A stretch of 64,000 bases of DNA, taken from positions 1 through 64,000 of the forward strand of contig DXIO01000142.1 in the NCBI GenBank assembly GCA_019112875.1. The letters are read 5' to 3'. Position 1 is the first letter of the stretch; each line of letters opens with the position of its first letter. The position numbers and the translations under genes are program-made. The notes beneath the pieces are model-generated. The model was not told where the DNA came from and made no database searches. It saw nothing but the letters and a program-made list of their open reading frames with translations. Below are positions 56,117-64,000 of this stretch, in pieces. The DNA is from Candidatus Aquabacterium excrementipullorum (lineage in GTDB: Bacteria > Pseudomonadota > Gammaproteobacteria > Burkholderiales > Burkholderiaceae_C).

Positions 56117-57079
56117 TCAGGGATTGGACGCCAGCGTCTCGATCGACAGCCGCAGCTGCGTGCTCATCGGCAGGCCCAGCGTGATGCCGAGGAAGGGCAG
56201 CTTGCGCATGAACCACTGGCGGTACTGGCGTTCGATCTCGCCGTTGCGCGCCATCTCGTGGAAGGCATCGGCCACCACCGCGGCCATGGCCGGATCGCCC
56301 TTGCGGAACATGATGGCGTAGGGCTCGTAGGAGAGTCGATCGCCCACCAGCCGGTACAGCTCGCGCTGCGTGCCCGATTGCGCCGCGCGCACGTACAGCA
56401 GCACCTCGTCGGTGGCGAAGGCCTGCACCTGGCCGCGCGCCAGCAGCGAGAACGAGGCGTCGTGGTCAGACGAGGGCACTAGGGTGACCGGCACGCGGTG
56501 CTGGGCCGCCAGATCACGCAGGATCTGTTCGTTCGTGGTGCCGGCCGTGACCGACACCCGCTGCCCGGCCAGGTCGCGCAGCGACTGCACGGTCGAGTCG
56601 CGCGGCACCAGCAGCCGCGTGCCGGACACGAAGATCAAAGGCGAGAAGGCCACCCGCTGCTGGCGGTCGTGCGTGCTGGTGGTCGTGCCGCACTCCAGGT
56701 CCACCTGGCCCTGTTCCACGGCCGGGATGCGCGAGGCCGCCGTGAGCGGCACCCAGCGAATGCGCAGCGGCTTGTGCACTGCCTCGGCCATCGCGTGGGC
56801 GAGTGAGCGGCACAGCTCGATCGAGTAGCCGCGCGGCTCCGAGCCCGGCGCAGGCACGAAAGAGAAAGGCGGCAGGTCACCGCGGTAGCCGATCGCCACT
56901 TCGCCCTGGTTGTGAGCCTTGAGCAGGGTGCCCGTCAGCACCGTGGGGGCTGGCTGGGTCTCGGTGGGCACTTGGGCTTGGGCGGTGCCGGCCAGCAGCC
57001 ATGCCGAGGCCGCGAGGATGTGGACGATGCCACCCGCCGTGCGCCGCAGCCCATGCCGCCCCCAAGCCCTTCCACGCAA
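56117..57079 (-). CDS. Amino-acid-type ABC transporter substrate-binding protein
   Basis: A family 3 periplasmic binding protein. The mature part starts near AQAQVPTETQ and shows GEVAIGYRGDLPPFSFV, GYSIELCRSLAHAM, VDLECGTTTSTHDRQQRVAFS and VSVTAGTTNEQIL, as in glutamate/aspartate-type binding proteins. No ATG exists at the N terminus. TTG 57079 gives a signal peptide (about 320 residues in total) but has no good ribosome site, so the start is uncertain. It lies 31 bases after dctA on the same strand and may depend on its transcript. No permease or ATPase gene is next to it. Confidence 0.8.
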   Translation of the reverse strand: MRGRAWGRHGLRRTAGGIVHILAASAWLLAGTAQAQVPTETQPAPTVLTGTLLKAHNQGEVAIGYRGDLPPFSFVPAPGSEPRGYSIELCRSLAHAMAEAVHKPLRIRWVPLTAASRIPAVEQGQVDLECGTTTSTHDRQQRVAFSPLIFVSGTRLLVPRDSTVQSLRDLAGQRVSVTAGTTNEQILRDLAAQHRVPVTLVPSSDHDASFSLLARGQVQAFATDEVLLYVRAAQSGTQRELYRLVGDRLSYEPYAIMFRKGDPAMAAVVADAFHEMARNGEIERQYRQWFMRKLPFLGITLGLPMSTQLRLSIETLASNP

Positions 57080-57110
57080 GACCAGGCCATGGCGCGGCGC
57101 GCCAGGCTGT

Positions 57111-58424
57111 TCAGCCGTGGCGAGGGGGGGCGTGGGCGGGTTCCGGATCGGGTTCGGTGTCCAGGGTGTGGGCGCGTTCACGGGCTTCTTCCTCGGAGAG
57201 CAGTGCACCCTCCCATTTGGCCACAGCCGCCGCCGCGATGGAGTTGCCCACGGCGTTGGTGGCTGAACGGCCCATGTCCAGGAAGGTGTCCACACCCAGG
57301 ATCAGCAGCAGCCCCGCCTCCGGGATGTTGAAGTGGGTCAGCGTGGCGGCGATCACCACCAGCGAGGCGCGAGGCACGCCCGCGATGCCCTTGGACGTCA
57401 GCATCAGCACCAGCAGCATCGTGATCTGGGTGGCCAACGGCAGGTGGATGCCGTAGGCCTGCGCGATGAACAGCGTCGCGAAAGTGCAGTAGATCATCGA
57501 GCCATCCAGGTTGAAGGAGTAGCCCAACGGCATCACGAAGCTGGAAATGCGCCGGCGCACGCCGAAGCGGTCCAGTGCGTCCAGCAGCTTGGGGTACGCC
57601 GCTTCGGAGCTGGCCGTGGCGAAGGACAGCAGGAAGGCTTCGCGGATGCCGCGCAGCAGCGTGACGATGCGCCGCCCCAGCACCGCCCAGCCCGCCAGCA
57701 CCAGCAGCATCCACAGCAGGATCAACGCGACGTAGAACTGGCCCATGAACACCGCGAAGCGCAGCAGGATCTCCAGCCCGTTGACGGCCACCGTGGCCGC
57801 CATGGCCGCCAGCACCGCGAAGGGCGCGAAGCCCATGATGTAGCCGGTGATCTTGAGCATCACGTGTGACAGCTCCTCGATGGACGTCGTCAGCGTGCGG
57901 GCCTTGTCGCCCAGGGCTGCCATCGCCACGCCGAAGAACATCGAGAACACCACGATCTGCAGGATCTCGTTGTTGGCCATGGCCTCGGCGAAGGATTTGG
58001 GCACCAGATGGCCCACGAAATCCTTCAGCGTGAACTTGGACGTGGCCAGGTTCACGGCGGCGTGCTCGTCGGGCAAGGGCAGGTTCAGGTGCGCGCCAGG
58101 CTGCATCAGGTTGGCCAGCACCATGCCCAGCAGCAGCGACACCAGCGAGGCGGTCATGAACCAGCCCAGCGCCTTGAGGAACACACGTCCCACCGAACTG
58201 GCATCGCCCATGTGCGCGATGCCCACCACCAGCGTCGAGAACACCAGCGGCGCGATGATCATCTTGATCAGCCGCAGGAAGATGTCCGACACGATCGAGA
58301 AGTAGCCCGCGATCTGGCTGGCCGTGGCCTTGTCCGGCGCCTGGGCGAACACCGCCCAGCCCACCAGGATGCCGATGACCATGGCGATGAGGATGCGGGC
58401 CGTCGGCGGCAGTTTGCGGATCAT
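57111..58424 (-). CDS. dctA: C4-dicarboxylate/H+ symporter of the DAACS family
   Basis: A 437-residue membrane carrier. The family's serine-rich loop [13 protein letters not shown], the hairpin motif [17 protein letters not shown], and [18 protein letters not shown] for ion/substrate binding are present, with about eight helices plus hairpins. It takes up succinate, fumarate, malate or aspartate. AAGGAG is well placed before the ATG. A glutamate/aspartate carrier (GltP) is the alternative. Together with the binding protein it sits, on the opposite strand, between hisA and hisF. Confidence 0.85.
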   Translation of the reverse strand: MIRKLPPTARILIAMVIGILVGWAVFAQAPDKATASQIAGYFSIVSDIFLRLIKMIIAPLVFSTLVVGIAHMGDASSVGRVFLKALGWFMTASLVSLLLGMVLANLMQPGAHLNLPLPDEHAAVNLATSKFTLKDFVGHLVPKSFAEAMANNEILQIVVFSMFFGVAMAALGDKARTLTTSIEELSHVMLKITGYIMGFAPFAVLAAMAATVAVNGLEILLRFAVFMGQFYVALILLWMLLVLAGWAVLGRRIVTLLRGIREAFLLSFATASSEAAYPKLLDALDRFGVRRRISSFVMPLGYSFNLDGSMIYCTFATLFIAQAYGIHLPLATQITMLLVLMLTSKGIAGVPRASLVVIAATLTHFNIPEAGLLLILGVDTFLDMGRSATNAVGNSIAAAAVAKWEGALLSEEEARERAHTLDTEPDPEPAHAPPRHG

Positions 58425-58470
58425 GGAAGCTCCTTGTGGCGTGGATGCGGCGAGCGCGCCTGCGACTCCC

Positions 58471-58476
58471 TACAAT
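58471..58476 (+). promoter_or_regulatory. Candidate -10 element for hisF
   Basis: TACAAT 58 bases before the hisF ATG, in the gap to dctA. No good -35 was found. hisF needs its own promoter because the upstream his transcript ends at the terminator after hisA. Confidence 0.35.
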
Positions 58477-58533
58477 GGCGATTACACCAAACGGTGTTCC
58501 CTGTTCATCCCTCGACCCTGTTGCCGTTTTCTC

Positions 58534-59313
58534 ATGCTCGCCAAACGAATCATTCCTTGTCTCGACGTCACGGGCGGCCGTGTGGTCAAAGGGGTCAACT
58601 TCGTCGAACTGCGCGATGCCGGTGACCCGATCGAGATCGCCGCTCGCTACAACGAGCAAGGCGCCGACGAACTCACCTTCCTGGACATCACCGCCACCAG
58701 CGATGGGCGTGACCTGATTCTGCCCATCATCGAGGCCGTCGCCTCCCAGGTGTTCATCCCCTTGACGGTGGGCGGCGGCGTGCGCGTGGTCGAGGACGTG
58801 CGCCGCCTGCTCAACGCCGGTGCCGACAAGGTCAGCTTCAACTCGGCGGCCGTGGCCAACCCGCAGGTGATCCGCGATGCCTCCGACAAGTACGGCTCGC
58901 AGTGCATCGTGGTGGCCATCGACGCCAAGCGCCGCCAGGGCGATGACCTGGCCGCGCGCGGCCCGGGCTGGGACGTCTACACGCACGGCGGCCGCAAGAA
59001 CGTGGGCCTGGACGTGGTGGCCTGGGCCACGCAGATGGCTCAATACGGTGCCGGCGAGATCCTGCTGACCAGCATGGACAAGGACGGCACCAAGTCGGGC
59101 TTCGATCTGGCCCTCACGCGCGCCGTGAGCGACGCCGTGAGCGTGCCCGTGATCGCCTCGGGCGGCGTGGGCAACCTCGATGACCTGGCCAATGGCGTGC
59201 AGCAGGGCGGGGCCGACGCGGTGCTGGCCGCCAGCATCTTCCACTACGGCGAGTACACCGTCGGCCAGGCCAAGGCGCTGATGGCCCAGCGCGGCATCCC
59301 GGTGCGGATCTGA
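58534..59313 (+). CDS. hisF: Imidazole glycerol phosphate synthase subunit HisF
   Basis: A 259-residue TIM barrel, the cyclase half of IGP synthase. It starts [23 protein letters not shown] (Asp11 catalytic); the second catalytic Asp lies in the VAIDAKR strand, and phosphate loops are VGGGV and IASGGVG. It works with HisH. It stands apart from the rest of the his genes and a terminator follows directly, where hisI and hisE would be expected in related bacteria. Confidence 0.97.
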   Translation: MLAKRIIPCLDVTGGRVVKGVNFVELRDAGDPIEIAARYNEQGADELTFLDITATSDGRDLILPIIEAVASQVFIPLTVGGGVRVVEDVRRLLNAGADKVSFNSAAVANPQVIRDASDKYGSQCIVVAIDAKRRQGDDLAARGPGWDVYTHGGRKNVGLDVVAWATQMAQYGAGEILLTSMDKDGTKSGFDLALTRAVSDAVSVPVIASGGVGNLDDLANGVQQGGADAVLAASIFHYGEYTVGQAKALMAQRGIPVRI

Positions 59314-59343
59314 GCGAAGCACCACGATCAAGCTGATCACACA

Positions 59344-59368
59344 AAAGGGCCGCTGCATGCGGCCCTTT
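59344..59368 (+). terminator. Terminator after hisF
   Basis: A perfect 10-bp stem, AAAGGGCCGC / GCGGCCCTTT, with loop TGCAT. Only a short T-run follows. It isolates hisF from the next gene. Confidence 0.75.
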
Positions 59369-59609
59369 GCACTTCTTCACCGTTGCGGTGCATGGCCCGT
59401 GTTCTGCCACAGATCACGTCTCTGAACAGACGTGAATGGCATCACATCAAGGGCCCTAAGGCCATGCGAACCTGTCAACCTGAACGGCCACTTCGGCGTA
59501 ATGTAGAGGCGAGGCCATGGACAACATCCGCCGCGCCCAGCCACCCCGGAAGCATCGGGTCATGACGGGCCACCAGCGGACGCTCCATCCGATGGAAAGG
59601 AGTCCTCTC

Positions 59610-60206
59610 ATGTCTGACGCACAACAACAAGCACAACGCTTCCGCTCCGTGCCCCTGTCGTCGCTGACCCAAGCGCCCAGCCTGCCTCAGCTCAAGCGCA
59701 CCGCGCGCCCTGACGACCGCGCCATTGCCCTGCTCACCGACCTGCGCTTCAGCCCCCTGGTGGTCGCCAGCCACCGCGATGGCCTGGACCAGACCCTGCA
59801 CGTGATGCTGCGTGCCGGTGTGCGCATGGCTTTCGTGTCGGGCGCCAATGGCGAACTGGTCGGCATGGTCACGGCCGACACCTTGATGGGGGAACGACCG
59901 GTGCTGCGCGCACTGACGCACAACGTCCAGCGCGACGAGCTGTCGCTGGCCGACGTGATGACGCCGCTGACCCATTGGGAAGTGGCGGACATGCAGGACG
60001 TGCGCCACGCCCGTGTGGGTGACATCGTCGCCACCCTGCGCGAGAACGGCCTGCGCTACCTCCTGATCACCGAAGTGAGCGACGGCAAGACCTCGCTGCG
60101 TGGGCTGTTCTCGGCCAAGCGCCTGGAAGCGGCTTTGGGGCAGCCCATCGACGCCGACCTGCACGCCCACAGCTTCGCCGAGCTCGAATCGGTGCTGGCG
60201 CGCTGA
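59610..60206 (+). CDS. CBS-domain protein
   Basis: A 198-residue cytoplasmic protein with a CBS pair: the first around LTDLRFSPLVVASHRDGLDQTLHVMLRAGVRMAFV, the second around VADMQDVRHARVGDIVATLRENGLRYLLI. CBS pairs usually bind adenylates and tune other proteins. AAAGGAG with an 8-base spacer supports ATG 59610; the frame is open further upstream but those starts lack a ribosome site. No target is evident. Confidence 0.8.
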   Translation: MSDAQQQAQRFRSVPLSSLTQAPSLPQLKRTARPDDRAIALLTDLRFSPLVVASHRDGLDQTLHVMLRAGVRMAFVSGANGELVGMVTADTLMGERPVLRALTHNVQRDELSLADVMTPLTHWEVADMQDVRHARVGDIVATLRENGLRYLLITEVSDGKTSLRGLFSAKRLEAALGQPIDADLHAHSFAELESVLAR

Positions 60207-60228
60207 GCGAGCCGGATGACAGCCCCGC

Positions 60229-60993
60229 TCAGGCGGGGTTGTCGATGTCGATGAAGGCGTGCGCCACGCCGAAGCGTTCGTACACGGCCTGGCCCAGCGC
60301 CTGCACGCCGTAGCGCTCGCTGGCGTGATGCCCGCAGGCCATGAAGGCCACGCCCATCTCGCGCGCGTAATGGGCCTGCGGCTCTGAGATCTCGCCCGTC
60401 AGGTACACATCGGCCCCAGCCGCGATGGCCTGCTCGAAGTAGCCCTGGGCCCCGCCGCTGCACCAGGCGATGCGCTTGAGCGGCCGGCCATCACCATTGA
60501 CCACCGTGGGCGTGCGGCCCATGGCCAGTGACACGCGGTCGGTCAGGCCTTCCAGGCTCAGGCCCTCCGGCGGCGCGGCGCCAATGTAGCCGAGGTCCTG
60601 TTCGCCGAAACGCCCGTCGGCCACGAGGCCCAGGCGCTGCCCCCACTGCGCGTTGTTGCCCAGGCTGGCATGCGCGTCCAGCGGCAGGTGGTAAGCCAGC
60701 AGGTTGATGTCGTTGCGCAGCAGCGTGTTCAGGCGTTGGCGCATCCAGCCCGTCACGCGCCCATCCTGCCCACGCCAAAACAGGCCGTGGTGCACCAGGA
60801 TCGCGTCGGCCCCGGCCGCCACGGCGGCTTCGATCAGGGCCAGGCTCGCCGTCACGCCCGTGACGAGCTTGCGAATCTGCGGCTTGCCCTCCACTTGCAG
60901 ACCGTTCGGCCCATAATCGCGGAATCGCCCGCTCTCGAGCAACTGGTCGAGATGGGCGGTCAATGCTTCGCGTTCGATCACGTCGGTGGTCAT
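60229..60993 (-). CDS. NIF3/DUF34-family protein
   Basis: A 254-residue NIF3-like protein. Metal ligands include HHG (68-70) in AILVHHGLFWRG, YHLPLDAH, and the C-terminal GHHASERYGVQALGQ. Family members form dimetal hexamers; the activity is not established (GTP cyclohydrolase- or phosphatase-like roles are proposed). AAGGA supports ATG 60993. Only 14 bases separate its start from the divergent DegS-like gene, so each promoter must lie in the other's coding sequence or very close. Confidence 0.88.
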   Translation of the reverse strand: MTTDVIEREALTAHLDQLLESGRFRDYGPNGLQVEGKPQIRKLVTGVTASLALIEAAVAAGADAILVHHGLFWRGQDGRVTGWMRQRLNTLLRNDINLLAYHLPLDAHASLGNNAQWGQRLGLVADGRFGEQDLGYIGAAPPEGLSLEGLTDRVSLAMGRTPTVVNGDGRPLKRIAWCSGGAQGYFEQAIAAGADVYLTGEISEPQAHYAREMGVAFMACGHHASERYGVQALGQAVYERFGVAHAFIDIDNPA

Positions 60994-61007
60994 TCGGCTT
61001 TCCTTCA

Positions 61008-62216
<1,209 letters not shown>

Positions 62217-62430
62217 TTGCGCTGGCTGACGGCAGTCGGCATGTTTGGCTGCTGTCGTCGGTTCTGGCGTTCTTTCGTGGCAGCGCGGGGCGCGGGATGC
62301 GGGGGCAGCCCGCCGGGGCCTGCGTTGTCGGTCCCGCCGAAGTCGGGACCACCCCAATGAAGCCCGGACGCAGGTTGGCTCAGCCCCCGCGCCGCGCTGC
62401 CCCGACAAAGCGCTTCCAAAAAGCCCAGAC
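62217..62430. other. Gene-free spacer between the DegS-like protease and tatC
   Basis: About 210 bases of GC-rich DNA. A + strand frame through here is Arg/Pro/Lys-rich and runs into antisense tatC; I take it as non-coding. No other structure was seen apart from the tatC terminator at its right edge. Confidence 0.5.
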
Positions 62431-62458
62431 AAAGAAAACGCGCCCCAAAAGAGGCGCG
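62431..62458 (-). terminator. Terminator after tatC
   Basis: Read on -, the stem CGCGCC / GGCGCG with an 8-base loop is followed by TTTTCTTT. It ends the tatABC transcript. Confidence 0.7.
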
Positions 62459-62486
62459 GTGTCAAAACGCAAGCGCAAGAGCGGCA

Positions 62487-63335
62487 TCAAGACCCGGAGG
62501 CCGACGACGCATCCTTCGCCTCATCGTTGTCCTTTCTGGACTTCTCCGCGAACTGCGCCGCCCAGATCCCCACCTCATAGAGGATGCACATCGGAATGGC
62601 CAGCGCCAGCTGCGACACCACGTCCGGCGGCGTCACCACCGCGGCGATCACGAAGGCCACCACCACGAAATAGCCACGCCATTCCTTCAGCTTGGCCACC
62701 GGCACGATGCCCATGCGCGACAGGATCACCACCACCACCGGCACCTCGAAGGCCGCGCCGAACGCCAGGAACATGTTGATCACGAAGCCCAGGTAGGCCT
62801 CGATGTCCGGTGCCGCCGTGATGCTCTTGGGCGCGAACTGCTGGATGAAGTGGAAGACCTTGCCGAAGACGAAGAAGTAGCAGAAGGCCACGCCCATGAA
62901 GAACAGCAGCGTGCTCGACACGATCAGCGGCAGCACCAGCTGCTTCTCGTTGGCGTACAGCCCTGGTGCGACGAAGGCCCAGATCTGATAAAGCACCACC
63001 GGCAGCGCCAGCATGAAGGCGGCCAGCATCGTGATCTTGATCGGCACCATGAAGGGCGAGATCACGCTGGTGGCGATCAGCGTGGCGCCCTTGGGCAGGT
63101 TCTGTACCAGCGGCTGGGCGAGCAGGTCATACAGGCCCGAAGGGCCGGGGTACAGCGCCAGCACGATGAAGCAGATGCCAATGGCGAACACCGCCCGGAT
63201 CAGCCGGTCGCGCAACTCGATCAGATGGGTGACGAAGGGCTGCTCGGTGCCCTCCATCTCGTTGGGTTGGGGGTCTTGGCTCACGGGGCCTCTGTCGGGC
63301 AGGAATGGGGGGGGCATCGACACGCGGTCTGACAT
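62487..63335 (-). CDS. tatC: Twin-arginine translocase subunit TatC
   Basis: A 282-residue six-helix membrane protein, the signal-peptide receptor of the Tat system that exports folded proteins. The conserved HLIELRDRLIRA opens the core, then ALPVVLYQIWAFVAPGLY and GFVINMFLAFGAAFEVPVVV. The start is either ATG 63335 (GAGG with an 8-base spacer) or ATG 63359, which would overlap the tatB stop. The hydrophilic N-terminal extension before the first helix and a charged C-terminal tail vary in the family. Confidence 0.95.
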   Translation of the reverse strand: MSDRVSMPPPFLPDRGPVSQDPQPNEMEGTEQPFVTHLIELRDRLIRAVFAIGICFIVLALYPGPSGLYDLLAQPLVQNLPKGATLIATSVISPFMVPIKITMLAAFMLALPVVLYQIWAFVAPGLYANEKQLVLPLIVSSTLLFFMGVAFCYFFVFGKVFHFIQQFAPKSITAAPDIEAYLGFVINMFLAFGAAFEVPVVVVILSRMGIVPVAKLKEWRGYFVVVAFVIAAVVTPPDVVSQLALAIPMCILYEVGIWAAQFAEKSRKDNDEAKDASSASGS

Positions 63336-63358
63336 CAACGTGGCCTCATCAGCCCGCA

Positions 63359-63844
63359 TCAGCGCGGGCCGACGCCGGGCGGGCGGAACCTCGCCACGCG
63401 CGCCGCGCCCGACTGCACATGCCGGCGCACGCCGTTGTGCTGCTTGTACCACATGGGCACGGCGGCCTTTTTCAGGCGCCAGTTCTTGCGCGCCGGCGTG
63501 TACACATGGCTGTAGGACGGCGTGTAATGTGTCGGCGAGCGCAGGTCGTCGCTCGGGCGTTCGCCCTCGTGGAAGCCGTCGCTCGCCTGCCGCACCTCGT
63601 CCAGGTTCTGGTAGACGGCGGTCTCGACGTCCGAGGCGGCGGTCTCCAGGCCGGTCTTCATCTTCTTGAGCTCTTCGAGCTCGATGGAGCGGTTGACCTC
63701 GGCCTGCACCTGCGAGACGTAACGCTGGGCCTTGCCCAGCAGCACACCGACGGTGCGGGCCACCTTGGGCAGCCGTTCGGGCCCGATCACGATCAGCGCG
63801 ACCGCGCCGATCAGGGCGAGTTTGTCTATGCCAAAGTCGATCAC
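63359..63844 (-). CDS. tatB: Twin-arginine translocase subunit TatB
   Basis: A 161-residue Tat component: one N-terminal helix in MIDFGIDKLALIGAVALIVIG, the conserved GPERLPKVARTVG hinge, then an amphipathic helix (YVSQVQAEVNRSIELEELKKM) and a variable basic C-terminal tail ending in RFRPPGVGPR. It works with TatC in substrate recognition. Its stop is next to tatC's possible start. Confidence 0.96.
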   Translation of the reverse strand: MIDFGIDKLALIGAVALIVIGPERLPKVARTVGVLLGKAQRYVSQVQAEVNRSIELEELKKMKTGLETAASDVETAVYQNLDEVRQASDGFHEGERPSDDLRSPTHYTPSYSHVYTPARKNWRLKKAAVPMWYKQHNGVRRHVQSGAARVARFRPPGVGPR

Positions 63845-63882
63845 GTGGCGGCGGGGCCTTGTTCAGGCCCGGTAAGGGGTGG

Positions 63883-64000
63883 TCAGGACTTTGTCTTGGC
63901 TTCGACGTCCACCGTGTTGGCGTCGGTCTTGGCGGTGTTGGTCACCTGTTGCGCAGGTGCTTCCGGCGCAGCAGCGCCACCGTCCTTCACGCCATCCTTG
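63883..64000 (-). CDS. tatA: Twin-arginine translocase subunit TatA, C-terminal end (partial)
   Basis: The last 38 codons of an open - strand frame that enters from the right edge and stops at 63883. It is hydrophilic and Ala/Lys-rich, ending TDANTVDVEAKTKS. Burkholderiales TatA proteins end in a very similar VDVEAK tail, and the position upstream of tatB fits tatABC order. The membrane helix lies outside the window. Confidence 0.8.
   Translation of the reverse strand, partial: KDGVKDGGAAAPEAPAQQVTNTAKTDANTVDVEAKTKS

Overview
The window is GC-rich, densely coded chromosomal DNA from a betaproteobacterium, most likely order Burkholderiales (Comamonadaceae or the Leptothrix/Aquabacterium group). 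The basis is gene order (yebC-purD-hemF-nadD-rsfS-rlmH-maf-rng, bolA-murA-hisGDCBHA, a tatABC/nif3/S1C-protease block), a PHA-system protein, and the codon usage. I cannot name a genus from sequence alone. No rRNA, CRISPR array, insertion sequence or prophage was seen.

Layout. 1-13.9 kb: the distal part of an aryl polyene (APE) pigment gene cluster, all on + with 4-8 base overlaps: a fused AMP-ligase/dehydratase (5' end outside the window), glycosyltransferase, acyltransferase, MIO-type ammonia lyase, thioesterase, LolA-like protein, MMPL exporter, a flavoprotein with halogenase motifs, a DUF3261 lipoprotein, KS, DH, KR and KS. Two small exported proteins follow. 14.9-17.3 kb: a methyltransferase and a HerA-like ATPase on -. 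17.5-25.4 kb: a housekeeping run (yebC, purD, hemF, nadD, rsfS, rlmH, maf, an NAD-binding protein, rng). 25.7-29.7 kb: tolB-pal-cpoB, tcdA and two tRNA-Lys genes ending in a strong terminator.

29.8-44.4 kb is more accessory: a chemoreceptor, a response regulator, a convergent sensor kinase with an apparent frameshift, a PAS-chemoreceptor, then a two-gene nuclease/Fe-S helicase operon with a perfect LexA box just upstream, several small or membrane proteins, a Crp-type regulator and an Mpo1-like protein. 44.5-49.4 kb: an M20 amidohydrolase, a PHA-system protein, acyl-CoA-binding protein, a TetR regulator divergent from an ABC-2 exporter pair, and bolA. 49.5-59.3 kb: murA and the his genes. The run hisG-D-C-B-H-A ends in a terminator, then two - strand transport genes (a solute-binding protein and dctA) separate hisA from hisF. 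59.6-64 kb: a CBS protein, nif3, a DegS-like protease and tatC-tatB-tatA on - (tatA runs off the window). The order suggests that the block which usually follows hisF is inverted here, which would place hisI/hisE beyond the right edge.

The most interesting points are the APE cluster that combines an ammonia lyase with a halogenase-like enzyme, the LexA-controlled nuclease/helicase pair, the RsfS with a histone-H1-like tail, the tcdA/tRNA-Lys neighbourhood, and the split and inverted his/tat region.
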